A stretch of DNA of 6,019 nucleotides from Acidobacteriota bacterium (GTDB lineage: Bacteria; Acidobacteriota; Thermoanaerobaculia; Multivoradales; JAHEKO01). Location: positions 1 through 6,019 of the forward strand of contig SBFI01000392.1 of NCBI GenBank assembly GCA_006227875.1, written 5' to 3'. Under the pieces are notes generated by a model. That model did not search any database and had not been told where the DNA came from. It saw nothing but the letters and a program-made list of their open reading frames with translations. Numbering within the stretch: position 1 is the first letter of the stretch; the number at the start of each line of letters is the position of its first letter. Both the position numbers and the translations under genes were made by a program. Positions 1-6,019 of this stretch are shown here, piece after piece.

Positions 1-47
1 CTGAGCCACAGAGCCTGGACTGATGCCTCGGCTATACTGCCGGCGGC

Positions 48-749
48 ATGAAGCTCTCCGTTCTGATCCCCGTCTACAACGAGGAGGGGACGGTCGCAAA
101 GGTGATCCAAAGGGTGGCCGCGGCCTCGGTGCAAGAGGTTGTGGAGCTGGAGATCATAGTGGTCGACGACGGCTCGACCGACGGTACCCGCAAAGTGCTC
201 CAACAACTCATAGAGGGCGGCGAGTTGGAGTTCATCTATGTCGAGCACCCGGAGAACCGGGGCAAGGGAGCAGCTGTGCGGACGGCTTTCGAGGCCTCCA
301 GCGGCGACATCGTGCTCATCCAGGACGCTGATCTGGAGTACCACCCGCGAGAGTATCCCAAGCTGATCCAACCGATTCTGGAAGGCGAAGCGGATGTGGT
401 CTACGGCTCCCGGTTCCAGGGCGGCCCGCAGAGGGTCCTGTTCTTCTGGCACTACGTCGGCAACCGGCTCCTGACCCTGCTCTCCGACATGTTGACCGAC
501 CTCAATCTCTCGGACATGGAGACCTGCTACAAGGTCTTCCGCCGCGAGGTGCTCGAGGGAATCGAGCTGCGCTCGAAGCGGTTTACCATCGAGCCCGAGC
601 TGACCGCCAAAGTGGCCAAAAAGAAGGTGAGGATCTTCGAGGTCCCGATCTCCTACTATGGTCGAACCTATGCCGAAGGAAAGAAGATCGGATGGAGGGA
701 CGGTTTTGCCGCCGTGTGGGCGATCCTTCGCTATAATCTCTTCAGCTAG
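48..749 (+). CDS. Family 2 glycosyltransferase, polyprenol-phosphate sugar synthase-like
   Basis: A 233-residue cytoplasmic GT-A glycosyltransferase of the dolichol-phosphate-mannose-synthase-like branch of family GT2. Such enzymes move a hexose from a nucleotide sugar to a polyprenyl phosphate or another acceptor. Seen in the sequence: the N-terminal strand LSVLIPVYNEEGTV (3-16), the nucleotide-binding IIVVDDGSTDGT (36-47), NRGKGAAVRTAF (70-81), the metal-binding QDADLEYHP (92-100), YGSRF (119-123), DMETCYKVF (156-164), and the C-terminal block PISYYGRTYAEGKKIGWRDG. The protein ends soon after that block with no membrane tail, so it is the short soluble form. The ATG at 48 starts exactly at the fold's first strand, but only a weak GGCGG precedes it. 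It lies 46 bases upstream of the lipoprotein gene and may share its transcript. Family is firm; sugar and acceptor are not determinable here. Confidence 0.93.
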   Translation: MKLSVLIPVYNEEGTVAKVIQRVAAASVQEVVELEIIVVDDGSTDGTRKVLQQLIEGGELEFIYVEHPENRGKGAAVRTAFEASSGDIVLIQDADLEYHPREYPKLIQPILEGEADVVYGSRFQGGPQRVLFFWHYVGNRLLTLLSDMLTDLNLSDMETCYKVFRREVLEGIELRSKRFTIEPELTAKVAKKKVRIFEVPISYYGRTYAEGKKIGWRDGFAAVWAILRYNLFS

Positions 750-782
750 TAAGGGTTACGATCAATCAAGAGTTTTCGACCA

Positions 783-789
783 AGAGGAG
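783..789 (+). promoter_or_regulatory. Ribosome binding site of the lipoprotein gene
   Basis: AGAGGAG lies six bases before the GTG at 796. It decides the start. The reading frame stays open back to 658, inside the glycosyltransferase gene, but only the GTG at 796 has a good Shine-Dalgarno sequence, and it is followed directly by a lipoprotein signal peptide. Confidence 0.7.
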
Positions 790-795
790 ATTGCT

Positions 796-1347
796 GTGCA
801 ACATCTTGTTCGGTGGAGTTGTTTTCTGCTTGTCGTCTCGATCCTGGCTGGAGGTCTCGTGGCCTGCAGCCCAAAGAGCCCGGAGGAGAAGGTCGCCCAG
901 ACGCGATCCCTCTACAAGGCGAGGTTGAACGGGTTTATCGTGCGTGAGGAGCCGGTAGGTGGTGTAGAGGAGTTTGTGGAGACCGAGATCTCCGCTGAGG
1001 AGCCGGCCGACGAAGTGATCGAAGAAGTGACCGAGGAAGAGATCCGGGAGGAGCTCGAGCCGGTGCCGGTGGTGCAGAAGGTGCTGCTGGATATCCTGAT
1101 CCAACACGACAGCCCGGAGAAGTTGCCCGGTCTGACCGTGGACATCTCCATGGTTGATGCCCAGGGTAACGACAAGGGTCACTGGCGGGTCTGGTTCGAC
1201 ACCGCCAACATCGTCAAAGCGACACCGACACAATTCACCCACGTGCTCGAGGACATCGGCTATGTCGAAGGGGACGGCTTTTTTGTCGAGGTGCGACAGC
1301 CGATACCCGCGTCGGAGTATGGTGACTACAAGGAGTTCTCGTCATAA
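796..1347 (+). CDS. Small lipoprotein with acidic linker, function unknown
   Basis: A 183-residue predicted lipoprotein that I cannot assign to a named family. The N-terminus has R6, a hydrophobic stretch FLLVVSILAGGLVA (10-23) and a lipobox ending LVAC, with Cys24 as the expected acylation site, so the mature protein should be membrane-anchored outside the cytoplasm. Residues about 50-90 are very rich in glutamate and aspartate with few hydrophobics and look like a flexible acidic spacer. Residues about 92-183 form a compact, probably beta-rich domain with alternating hydrophobics (VLLDILIQHD, LTVDISMVD, HWRVWFDTANIV, GFFVEVRQPI). Start chosen at GTG 796 because of the AGAGGAG upstream and the signal peptide. 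Its stop is two bases before the MoxR start, which implies one operon and possible translational coupling. A role as an envelope partner of the MoxR/DUF58/transglutaminase module is inference from position only. Confidence 0.82.
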   Translation: MQHLVRWSCFLLVVSILAGGLVACSPKSPEEKVAQTRSLYKARLNGFIVREEPVGGVEEFVETEISAEEPADEVIEEVTEEEIREELEPVPVVQKVLLDILIQHDSPEKLPGLTVDISMVDAQGNDKGHWRVWFDTANIVKATPTQFTHVLEDIGYVEGDGFFVEVRQPIPASEYGDYKEFSS

Positions 1348-1349
1348 CA

Positions 1350-2312
1350 GTGATCAAGCCATCGGTCTCGCAGACACCCGAGACCGCCGCCAAGCAGCTC
1401 ATCGACCGCCTCGAGAAGCAGGTGGGTGGGGTGGTCAAGGGCAAAGGGGACGTCATCCGGCTGGCCGTCGTCTGCCTGCTGGGCAAGGGGCACATCCTGA
1501 TCGAGGATGTGCCCGGAGTGGGCAAGACCACCCTGGCTCAGTCGCTGGCCAGGTCTCTGGGTCTCGCGTTTCAGCGTATCCAGTTCACCAGCGATCTCCT
1601 GCCGTCGGATATCGTCGGTGTCTCCATTTTCCGCCGCACCACAGAGCGTTTCGAGTACGTGCGCGGTCCGATCTTCGCCAACGTGGTGCTGGCGGATGAG
1701 ATAAATCGGGCCAGCCCCAAAACACAATCGGCCCTGTTGGAGGCTATGAGCGAGCGGCGGGTGTCGGTCGATGGCAAGCGCTATCAACTGCCGACGCCGT
1801 TTATCGTTCTTGCAACACAGAATCCACTCGAGTACGTAGGCACCTTTCCCCTGCCCGAGTCACAGCTCGATCGCTTCATGATGTCGCTCCAACTGGGTTA
1901 TCCGCCACGCGAGAAAGAGCGTGAGCTGCTGCTGTCCGGGGGTATCGACGGCATGCTCGACGACATGGAGCCGGCGGTGAGCCAGGAGGAGATCGTCCAC
2001 CTGCAGCGCCGGGCGACCCAGGTCAAGGTAGCCGACAAACTGGCCGACTACATCCTGTCGTTGGCCGAGGCCACGCGCGAGTCTTCCGAGTATCTGCTCG
2101 GAGTCTCGACACGCGGTGTCCAGAACCTCTATCGCGCTGCCCAGGCCATGGCGCTGTGCGAGGGGCGCCCGTTTGCCATTCCTGATGATGTCCAGACCGT
2201 TGCCGGAGCGGTCCTCGCCCACCGGGTGGTGCTCAAAGGTGGCAGTGGCAGCATCGAGGCCGCCCGGGCCGCCATCGAACGGGTCGTCGACTCCATACCA
2301 GTTCCCCTTTGA
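1350..2312 (+). CDS. moxR: MoxR-family AAA+ ATPase
   Basis: A 320-residue AAA+ ATPase of the MoxR family, cytoplasmic, normally about 300-350 residues. Family members are thought to act as chaperones that remodel or activate partner proteins, often encoded beside DUF58 genes. Visible motifs: Walker A in EDVPGVGKTTLA (Lys59, Thr60); the family sequence FTSDLLPSDIVG (79-90); Walker B VVLADEINRA (Asp116, Glu117), followed by PKTQSALLEAMSE; sensor 1 in ATQNP (Asn158); the arginine-finger region PLPESQLDRF (Arg175); and the sensor 2 position in GVSTRG (Arg255), where GASPR is more usual. The C-terminal lid helices run to the end. The GTG start sits two bases after the lipoprotein stop. AAGGAG at 1330-1335 is 14 bases away, rather far, so translation may be coupled to the gene upstream. 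The stop overlaps the proposed DUF58 start. No key residue is missing, so the enzyme looks active. Confidence 0.97.
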   Translation: MIKPSVSQTPETAAKQLIDRLEKQVGGVVKGKGDVIRLAVVCLLGKGHILIEDVPGVGKTTLAQSLARSLGLAFQRIQFTSDLLPSDIVGVSIFRRTTERFEYVRGPIFANVVLADEINRASPKTQSALLEAMSERRVSVDGKRYQLPTPFIVLATQNPLEYVGTFPLPESQLDRFMMSLQLGYPPREKERELLLSGGIDGMLDDMEPAVSQEEIVHLQRRATQVKVADKLADYILSLAEATRESSEYLLGVSTRGVQNLYRAAQAMALCEGRPFAIPDDVQTVAGAVLAHRVVLKGGSGSIEAARAAIERVVDSIPVPL

Positions 2313-3388
2313 GCAGTCTTGCTGGAGTACGCACCGCTCTAGCCTCCTGGCCGGCGAAGGGGAGGAGTGCGCGCCGGCAAGGGCACTCGCTCCTCACGCG
2401 GCGCACGGTGCCCGAGGGGATACGCATCACCAAGGTGGGTCTGTGGTACATCGTGCTGACGATTCTGGTCGCCGTCCCCGCCGCCAACACGGGAAACAAT
2501 GCGCTCTACTTGGTGGAGGCGTTTCTCCTCGCTCTGCTGGTCGTCTCGGGGGTGGCCTCGCGACAGAATCTGCGGCGATTGGAGCTCCACTTCGAGCCGC
2601 CGGCCGAGATCTACGCCAAACAACCCTTCTCGGTTCGCTATGCGGTCCACAATCGCGGCCGCTTGATGTCCCGTCGGCTGCTGGTAGTAGCCGGTGTCGG
2701 TGAAGGCAAGCCCACACTGATACCGCACATCCCTGCCCAGGGCACCGACCGGGGACTGATCGAGATGCAGGTCGAGCAGCGTGGCATTCACAATTTGCCC
2801 CATCTCCACTTCTCCTCGATCTTCCCGCTGGGTCTTTTTCGCAAGGGCCTTCGATACCGGATCGATCTCGAGCTGCTGGTCTACCCGGAGGTCGACACCA
2901 CCGGCTCGGTCAGCGTCGAGCGGCTGGGGGGAGAGGGAGAGCTGCCATCGAGAGACGCCGGGGCCGGCTACGATCTGTTGTCTCTCCGTCGCTTTCGGGA
3001 GGGGGATGACCGGCGGGGAATCCACTGGAAGCAGACGGCGCGCACAGGCAACCTGATCTTTATGGAGAGAGCGGCCGACCGCGGCCGGCGACTCTCGATC
3101 CAGCTCGACAATGCCGTCGGCAGATTGACCGATCCCGAGGACAGCCTTCGCTTCGAGCGACTGGTGAGCCGAGCGGCGACAGCGGCCCATCACTGTCTGA
3201 AGAGCGACTACGAGGTGGAGCTGATCACCCGTAGCGGGCTGGTTCCGTTTGGGCGGGGTGGGCTCCATCGCCGGCGGATCCTCGAGCACCTGGCTCTGCT
3301 GGAGGCCATCCCCAAACAGCGGGCACCGCTGCTGGGCAGCGAGCTGACGGCTCCGCGTCTGCGTCTCAGTCTGGAGAGCGAGCCTTAG
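2309..3388 (+). CDS. DUF58 family membrane protein
   Basis: A 359-residue DUF58 protein, the usual partner of MoxR ATPases, of unknown biochemical function. After a basic N-terminus there are two close membrane segments (about 44-59 and 69-84) separated by the typical NTGNNALYL. A beta-rich region follows with IFPLGLFRK (171-179), then the DUF58 signature LRRFREGDDRRGIHWK (226-241). After it comes a von Willebrand A-like remnant beginning IQLDNAVG (Asp267). The metal-site pattern DxSxS is not intact here (D267, A269, G271). The chosen TTG start (2309-2311) overlaps the MoxR TGA, which suggests coupling, although no Shine-Dalgarno sequence is visible. A GTG at 2408 (residue 34) would also keep both membrane segments, so the first 33 residues are uncertain. 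The TAG stop runs two bases into the left arm of the palindromic element. Confidence 0.93.
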   Translation: MSSLAGVRTALASWPAKGRSARRQGHSLLTRRTVPEGIRITKVGLWYIVLTILVAVPAANTGNNALYLVEAFLLALLVVSGVASRQNLRRLELHFEPPAEIYAKQPFSVRYAVHNRGRLMSRRLLVVAGVGEGKPTLIPHIPAQGTDRGLIEMQVEQRGIHNLPHLHFSSIFPLGLFRKGLRYRIDLELLVYPEVDTTGSVSVERLGGEGELPSRDAGAGYDLLSLRRFREGDDRRGIHWKQTARTGNLIFMERAADRGRRLSIQLDNAVGRLTDPEDSLRFERLVSRAATAAHHCLKSDYEVELITRSGLVPFGRGGLHRRRILEHLALLEAIPKQRAPLLGSELTAPRLRLSLESEP

Positions 3389-3565
3389 CCCGACCTTCTC
3401 ACCTGTCATCTACTACGACGCCGGAAATGCCTAAATCTGCTGAGTTACGCTCCCGTCGGGCTCCTCAACGTACTGACAGTACGCCTTCGTCGCCCTCAGT
3501 CGCAAGCCTTGCATCTTCAGACATTTCTGTCGTCTCGCTACGACGACAGGTGAGAAGGTCGGGCT
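3387..3565. repeat. 179-bp palindromic intergenic element with perfect 21-bp arms
   Basis: The left arm (3387-3407, containing CCCGACCTTCTCACCTGTC) is the exact reverse complement of the right arm (3545-3565) over 21 bases. The midpoint of the arms is base 3476, which is also the single loop base of a perfect central hairpin, CGTACTG-A-CAGTACG (3469-3483). An imperfect middle stem pairs 3423-3436 with 3515-3528 (10 of 14 matches with a one-base shift), and GGGC 3458-3461 can pair with GCCC 3492-3495. The whole can therefore fold into one long interrupted hairpin in DNA or RNA. It fills the gap between the DUF58 stop and the transglutaminase start and ends one base before the GTG. No clear target-site duplication flanks it and no transposase is present. 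Interpretation as a dispersed palindromic repeat or MITE-like element is inference; it could also be a local regulatory or terminator structure. Confidence 0.85.
3552..3558 (+). promoter_or_regulatory. Ribosome binding site of the transglutaminase gene, inside the repeat arm
   Basis: GAGAAGG lies eight bases before the GTG at 3567 and is the only good Shine-Dalgarno match there. It sits wholly inside the right 21-bp arm, so pairing with the left arm on the same transcript would hide it. In this frame the nearest upstream stop is the TGA at 3474, and no ATG, GTG or TTG comes between it and 3567. This supports the chosen start. Confidence 0.6.
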
Positions 3566-3566
3566 G

Positions 3567-5654
3567 GTGAGCTTTGATCAGCAGAAGCGTCTGTTGCTTG
3601 GTCAGCTGGCTCTACTGGTGCCGCTGCCGCTGCCCTTCAACGACGTCATCGGTTGGCCCTCCCTGCTGTTGTTCTGGATCAGTGTGGCGATCTTCATGTT
3701 CCGCGTGCAGCGGGGTGATACCCGGCCGCTGCCCAATTGGGCGATGAACGTTCTGGGTATCGCCTACCTGCCGTTTCTGATCGTCGACTTCTCGGTCTTC
3801 TGGCATGGCCGGCTGCTCCGGCCGTTGGCTCACCTGGCGATGTTCACGCTGGTGGTAAAGCTCTTTGGCATGCGCCGCGAGCGGGACAAATGGCACGTCT
3901 TCCTGCTCATCTTCTTTGTATTCCTCTCCTCCATGGCCAGCAGCGTCCACCCCACGATGCTGCTCTATCTGATGGCGTTCCTGGTGCTGACACTCCAATT
4001 GTTGGCAAGGTTTGCCAGTTTCCATGTCTTGAGAAGCTATGGGCTCGGTCAGCCCAACCGGGTCAGTTTGCCGCTCAAGGGTTTCCTGGTTGCCGGAGCA
4101 TTGGGCACGGCGCTGCTGGCGATTCCTTTGTTCACCATGCTCCCCCGTCTGGGTCGTCCGTATGTCGTGGGACCGGGTATGGGCAGCGGCAGGCTGACCT
4201 CGGGCGCCGCCTTTCTCGACCAGATCACCCTCGACTCGATCGGCAGGGTGCGCACCAGCCGAGCGGTGGTCATGCGCTTGACCTACGAGCGGCAGCCTCC
4301 GGTCACCGACGAGATGCGACTCAAGGGAGGTACCTTTCGCCGGTTTACGGGAAAGGCCTGGCAACGGGGGCGACCGGACTCGATTCAGCTGCAGCGGGGA
4401 CGGGAGGGCTACTTTCGGTTGGCGCCCGGGGAGATACGGCACTGGATGCAGATCTGGTTGAATCTGGCCGCCGGCGACAGCCTGGTGATGCCGATCGAGG
4501 CGCGGGCGGTGGAGTTTCAGACCATCGGTCTGGCGATGGACGATTCAGGAGTCGTATCGCCACTCATCTACCCGCCGGGTACGATCAACTACCGCGTCGG
4601 CCTGCTCGAAGGAAGCACCCGCAACCTGCCGTATCCGGCCCCGGATCCGGATACCGGTGGCGCCGGCGAGCGCAGCGGGGTCACTGAGCGGATTGCCGAG
4701 CTGGCGGTGGAGGTGGCGGGTAGCGGCTCGACTGCGGAGCAAGCGGAGCGGATCGAGACCTACCTCCTCCAGAACTACGACTACACACTCGACCTTCTTG
4801 GCTTCGACAGCGACTCGCCGGTGGAGGACTTTCTGTTCAGCACTCGCCGTGGGCACTGTGAGTACTTCGCCTCCTCCATGGTTTTGATGCTGCGCTCGGT
4901 GGGGATCCCCTCCCGACTTGCCACCGGCTATCTGGGCGCGGAGTACAACCCGTTCGAGGGCTACTACATCGTCCGCCAGTCGAATGCTCACGCCTGGGTG
5001 GAGGCCTATCTCCCGGACGAGGGTTGGCAGGTGTTCGATCCCACTCCGCCCGACGGCCGGCCGGTGATCGAGTCTTCGGGTGTGAGGTTGCTGTTCGAAC
5101 AGGCATGGGACTTTGTCATCTTTCGCTGGGACCGCTATGTGCTGACATTCGGCTTTGCCGACCAGGTCAGCATCTTTGGCACCTTTCAGAGACTTTGGGA
5201 GACGGTCTGGGAGAGACTCCGGTCGAGGCAGGAGCAGCCGCGACCAGAGGAGCGGGAGTCGGTGCCTGTCGAGGCCGACCAGGACGAGAAGGTGGAGTCG
5301 GGCTCGCGTCTCATTCCCGCGGGTGTCGAATGGATCGGTTTCCTGTTCCTGAGCCTGGTGGCTGTTTGGTGGCTGTGGAGTCACTGGCCGGATCTGAACG
5401 GCGCCCGTGCCTACCGCAAGCTGCGCGAAAGAGTAGCGAGGAAGAAGGACTCGGAGCTCGCCGACTCGATGCCACCCCTCGAGTTTGCCGAACTGGTGGC
5501 CAGGCGCGCGCCGACAGCCTCGCGACCGACGCAGCGCGTCGTCGAGCTTTATCTGCGTGAGAGCTTTGGCGGCGAAGAGCTGACCCGGGAGGAGAGGGAC
5601 GAGCTCAAAGAGGTGCTGACCGACGCGGTGCGAGCGTTGCGAAAGATCGCCTAG
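3567..5654 (+). CDS. TgpA-type membrane transglutaminase (DUF3488 - transglutaminase core - DUF4129-like)
   Basis: A 695-residue inner-membrane protein with the architecture of TgpA-like transglutaminases, which are usually about 650-750 residues. The N-terminal DUF3488-like part has about seven hydrophobic segments (near 9-24, 30-46, 61-78, 86-100, 111-127, 129-147, 172-192). An extracytoplasmic region follows, with a variant of the family block at LDQITLDSIGRVRTS (217-231). The papain-like core has a complete catalytic triad: Cys431 in RRGHCEYFASSMVLMLRS, His475 in NAHAWVEAYL and Asp491 in QVFDPTPP. A further membrane helix lies near 588-606, and a C-terminal cytoplasmic tail resembles DUF4129, ending LKEVLTDAVRALRKIA. 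Family members are linked to envelope or peptidoglycan processing; the substrate is unproven. The GTG start follows GAGAAGG within the repeat. Gene order after MoxR and DUF58 is the classic arrangement, here with the palindrome inserted between. Confidence 0.95.
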   Translation: MSFDQQKRLLLGQLALLVPLPLPFNDVIGWPSLLLFWISVAIFMFRVQRGDTRPLPNWAMNVLGIAYLPFLIVDFSVFWHGRLLRPLAHLAMFTLVVKLFGMRRERDKWHVFLLIFFVFLSSMASSVHPTMLLYLMAFLVLTLQLLARFASFHVLRSYGLGQPNRVSLPLKGFLVAGALGTALLAIPLFTMLPRLGRPYVVGPGMGSGRLTSGAAFLDQITLDSIGRVRTSRAVVMRLTYERQPPVTDEMRLKGGTFRRFTGKAWQRGRPDSIQLQRGREGYFRLAPGEIRHWMQIWLNLAAGDSLVMPIEARAVEFQTIGLAMDDSGVVSPLIYPPGTINYRVGLLEGSTRNLPYPAPDPDTGGAGERSGVTERIAELAVEVAGSGSTAEQAERIETYLLQNYDYTLDLLGFDSDSPVEDFLFSTRRGHCEYFASSMVLMLRSVGIPSRLATGYLGAEYNPFEGYYIVRQSNAHAWVEAYLPDEGWQVFDPTPPDGRPVIESSGVRLLFEQAWDFVIFRWDRYVLTFGFADQVSIFGTFQRLWETVWERLRSRQEQPRPEERESVPVEADQDEKVESGSRLIPAGVEWIGFLFLSLVAVWWLWSHWPDLNGARAYRKLRERVARKKDSELADSMPPLEFAELVARRAPTASRPTQRVVELYLRESFGGEELTREERDELKEVLTDAVRALRKIA

Positions 5655-5672
5655 CCCGACGAGCCGTTATCG

Positions 5673-6019
5673 CTAGTAGGCGTTGTGCCTCAGTCCGTGG
5701 CGGAAGGTCATCCAGAGTATTTTCAGATCGAGCTTTAGTGACCAATTCTCGATGTAGTAGAGGTCGTACTGGATTCTCTTGCGGATCGAGGTATTGCCCC
5801 GCCAGCCGTGGACCTGTGCCCAGCCGGTGATCCCCGACTTGACCCGGTGACGCAGCATGTACTGCGGGATCTTGTGCTTGAACTCGCGCACGAATGCCGG
5901 CCGCTCGGGTCGGGGTCCGATGATCGACATGTCGCCGCGGAGCACATTCCACAGCTGGGGCAACTCGTCGAGCGACCAGTGGCGGAGAAAGGTGCCGACG
6001 TTGGTGCGCCGCGGATCGT
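5673..6019 (-). CDS. Polyprenyl-phosphate sugar-1-phosphate transferase, C-terminal part (runs off window)
   Basis: The last 114 residues of a bacterial sugar transferase (WcaJ/PglC superfamily, initiating glycosyl-phosphotransferase for exopolysaccharide, O-antigen or capsule). Such enzymes move a sugar phosphate from a UDP-sugar to undecaprenyl phosphate at the cytoplasmic face of the inner membrane. The frame is open from base 6017 down to the TAG at 5673-5675 and continues beyond the right edge. Visible family motifs: DPRRTNVGTFLRHWSLDELP, then QLWNVLRGDMSIIGPRPERP, YMLRHRVKSGITGWAQVHG, WRGNTSIRKRIQYDLYYIEN, WSLKLDLKILWMTF and the terminal HNAY. The wording resembles the long form with N-terminal membrane helices (about 450-480 residues), so roughly a quarter of the protein would be seen; the catalytic Asp-Glu pair lies outside. 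It converges on the transglutaminase gene with 18 bases between stops and no evident terminator hairpin. An internal TTG at 5961-5963 is not a real start, because homology extends upstream of it. Confidence 0.94.
   Translation of the reverse strand, partial: DPRRTNVGTFLRHWSLDELPQLWNVLRGDMSIIGPRPERPAFVREFKHKIPQYMLRHRVKSGITGWAQVHGWRGNTSIRKRIQYDLYYIENWSLKLDLKILWMTFRHGLRHNAY

Noticed and set aside
3..23. Possible 3' end of an upstream gene (frame GAG...GAC TGA, last residues EPQSLD)
   Set aside because: Only six codons are visible, with no homology signal. It could be the tail of a preceding gene but cannot be supported from this window.
15..38. Promoter-like CTGGAC ... TATACT before the glycosyltransferase
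   Set aside because: The spacing between the boxes is 12 bases, too short for a sigma-70 promoter, and the -35 match is poor.
658..795. Upstream extension of the lipoprotein frame to an ATG at 658
   Set aside because: It would overlap the glycosyltransferase gene by 92 bases and bury the signal peptide. The GTG at 796 has a proper ribosome binding site.
766..1242. Long antisense frame opposite the lipoprotein gene, and similar long antisense frames opposite DUF58 (2339-3409) and the transglutaminase (3612-4442, 4545-5384)
   Set aside because: These are low-complexity shadows of GC-rich genes with no recognisable motifs. The + strand frames carry clear family signatures.
3387..3565. Simple Rho-independent terminator for DUF58
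   Set aside because: No T-run follows the right arm, and the element is far longer and more structured than a normal intrinsic terminator. A partial termination effect is not excluded.
5653..5660. AGCCCGAC after the transglutaminase stop, matching the outer end of the repeat arm
   Set aside because: Only eight bases match. The same 8-mer (as GTCGGGCT) also occurs inside the transglutaminase gene at 5297-5304, so it is not evidence for a second repeat copy.
5655..5672. Bidirectional terminator between the convergent genes
   Set aside because: The 18-base gap has no convincing inverted repeat or T-run.

Overview
This is a GC-rich bacterial chromosomal segment with strong GC3 bias and frequent GTG/TTG starts. 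A lipoprotein signal, a polytopic transglutaminase and polyprenol-phosphate sugar enzymes all point to envelope functions. The sequence alone does not fix the taxon. A Gram-negative lineage such as Acidobacteriota or a deltaproteobacterial relative would fit, but this is inference.

Layout. Positions 48-3388 hold four co-directional, tightly packed + strand genes: a family 2 (dolichol-phosphate-mannose-synthase-like) glycosyltransferase, a small acidic-linker lipoprotein, a MoxR-family AAA+ ATPase and a DUF58 protein. The last two overlap at their stop/start codons. Next comes a 179-bp palindromic element (3387-3565) that fills the gap between DUF58 and the following gene almost to the base. 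It is followed by a 695-residue TgpA-type membrane transglutaminase (3567-5654). The window ends in a convergent, truncated gene on the - strand (stop at 5673, running off the right edge) that encodes the C-terminus of a polyprenyl-phosphate sugar-1-phosphate transferase.

How the genes fit together. MoxR ATPase + DUF58 + DUF3488/transglutaminase is a widespread three-gene module. The ATPase is thought to act as a chaperone for the DUF58 protein or its partners, and the transglutaminase-like enzyme has its papain-like catalytic domain outside the membrane. The lipoprotein just upstream of MoxR is a candidate extra, surface-anchored member. The two glycosyl/sugar-phosphate transferases at the ends suggest an envelope-polysaccharide neighbourhood, but they need not belong to the same pathway as the module.

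The least ordinary item is the palindromic element. Its two 21-bp arms are perfect inverted copies placed symmetrically around a central 7-bp hairpin. The left arm takes in the last two bases of the DUF58 stop codon. The right arm carries the only good Shine-Dalgarno sequence of the transglutaminase gene. No RNA genes, CRISPR arrays or complete mobile elements were seen. No non-coding stretch exceeds about 180 bases.
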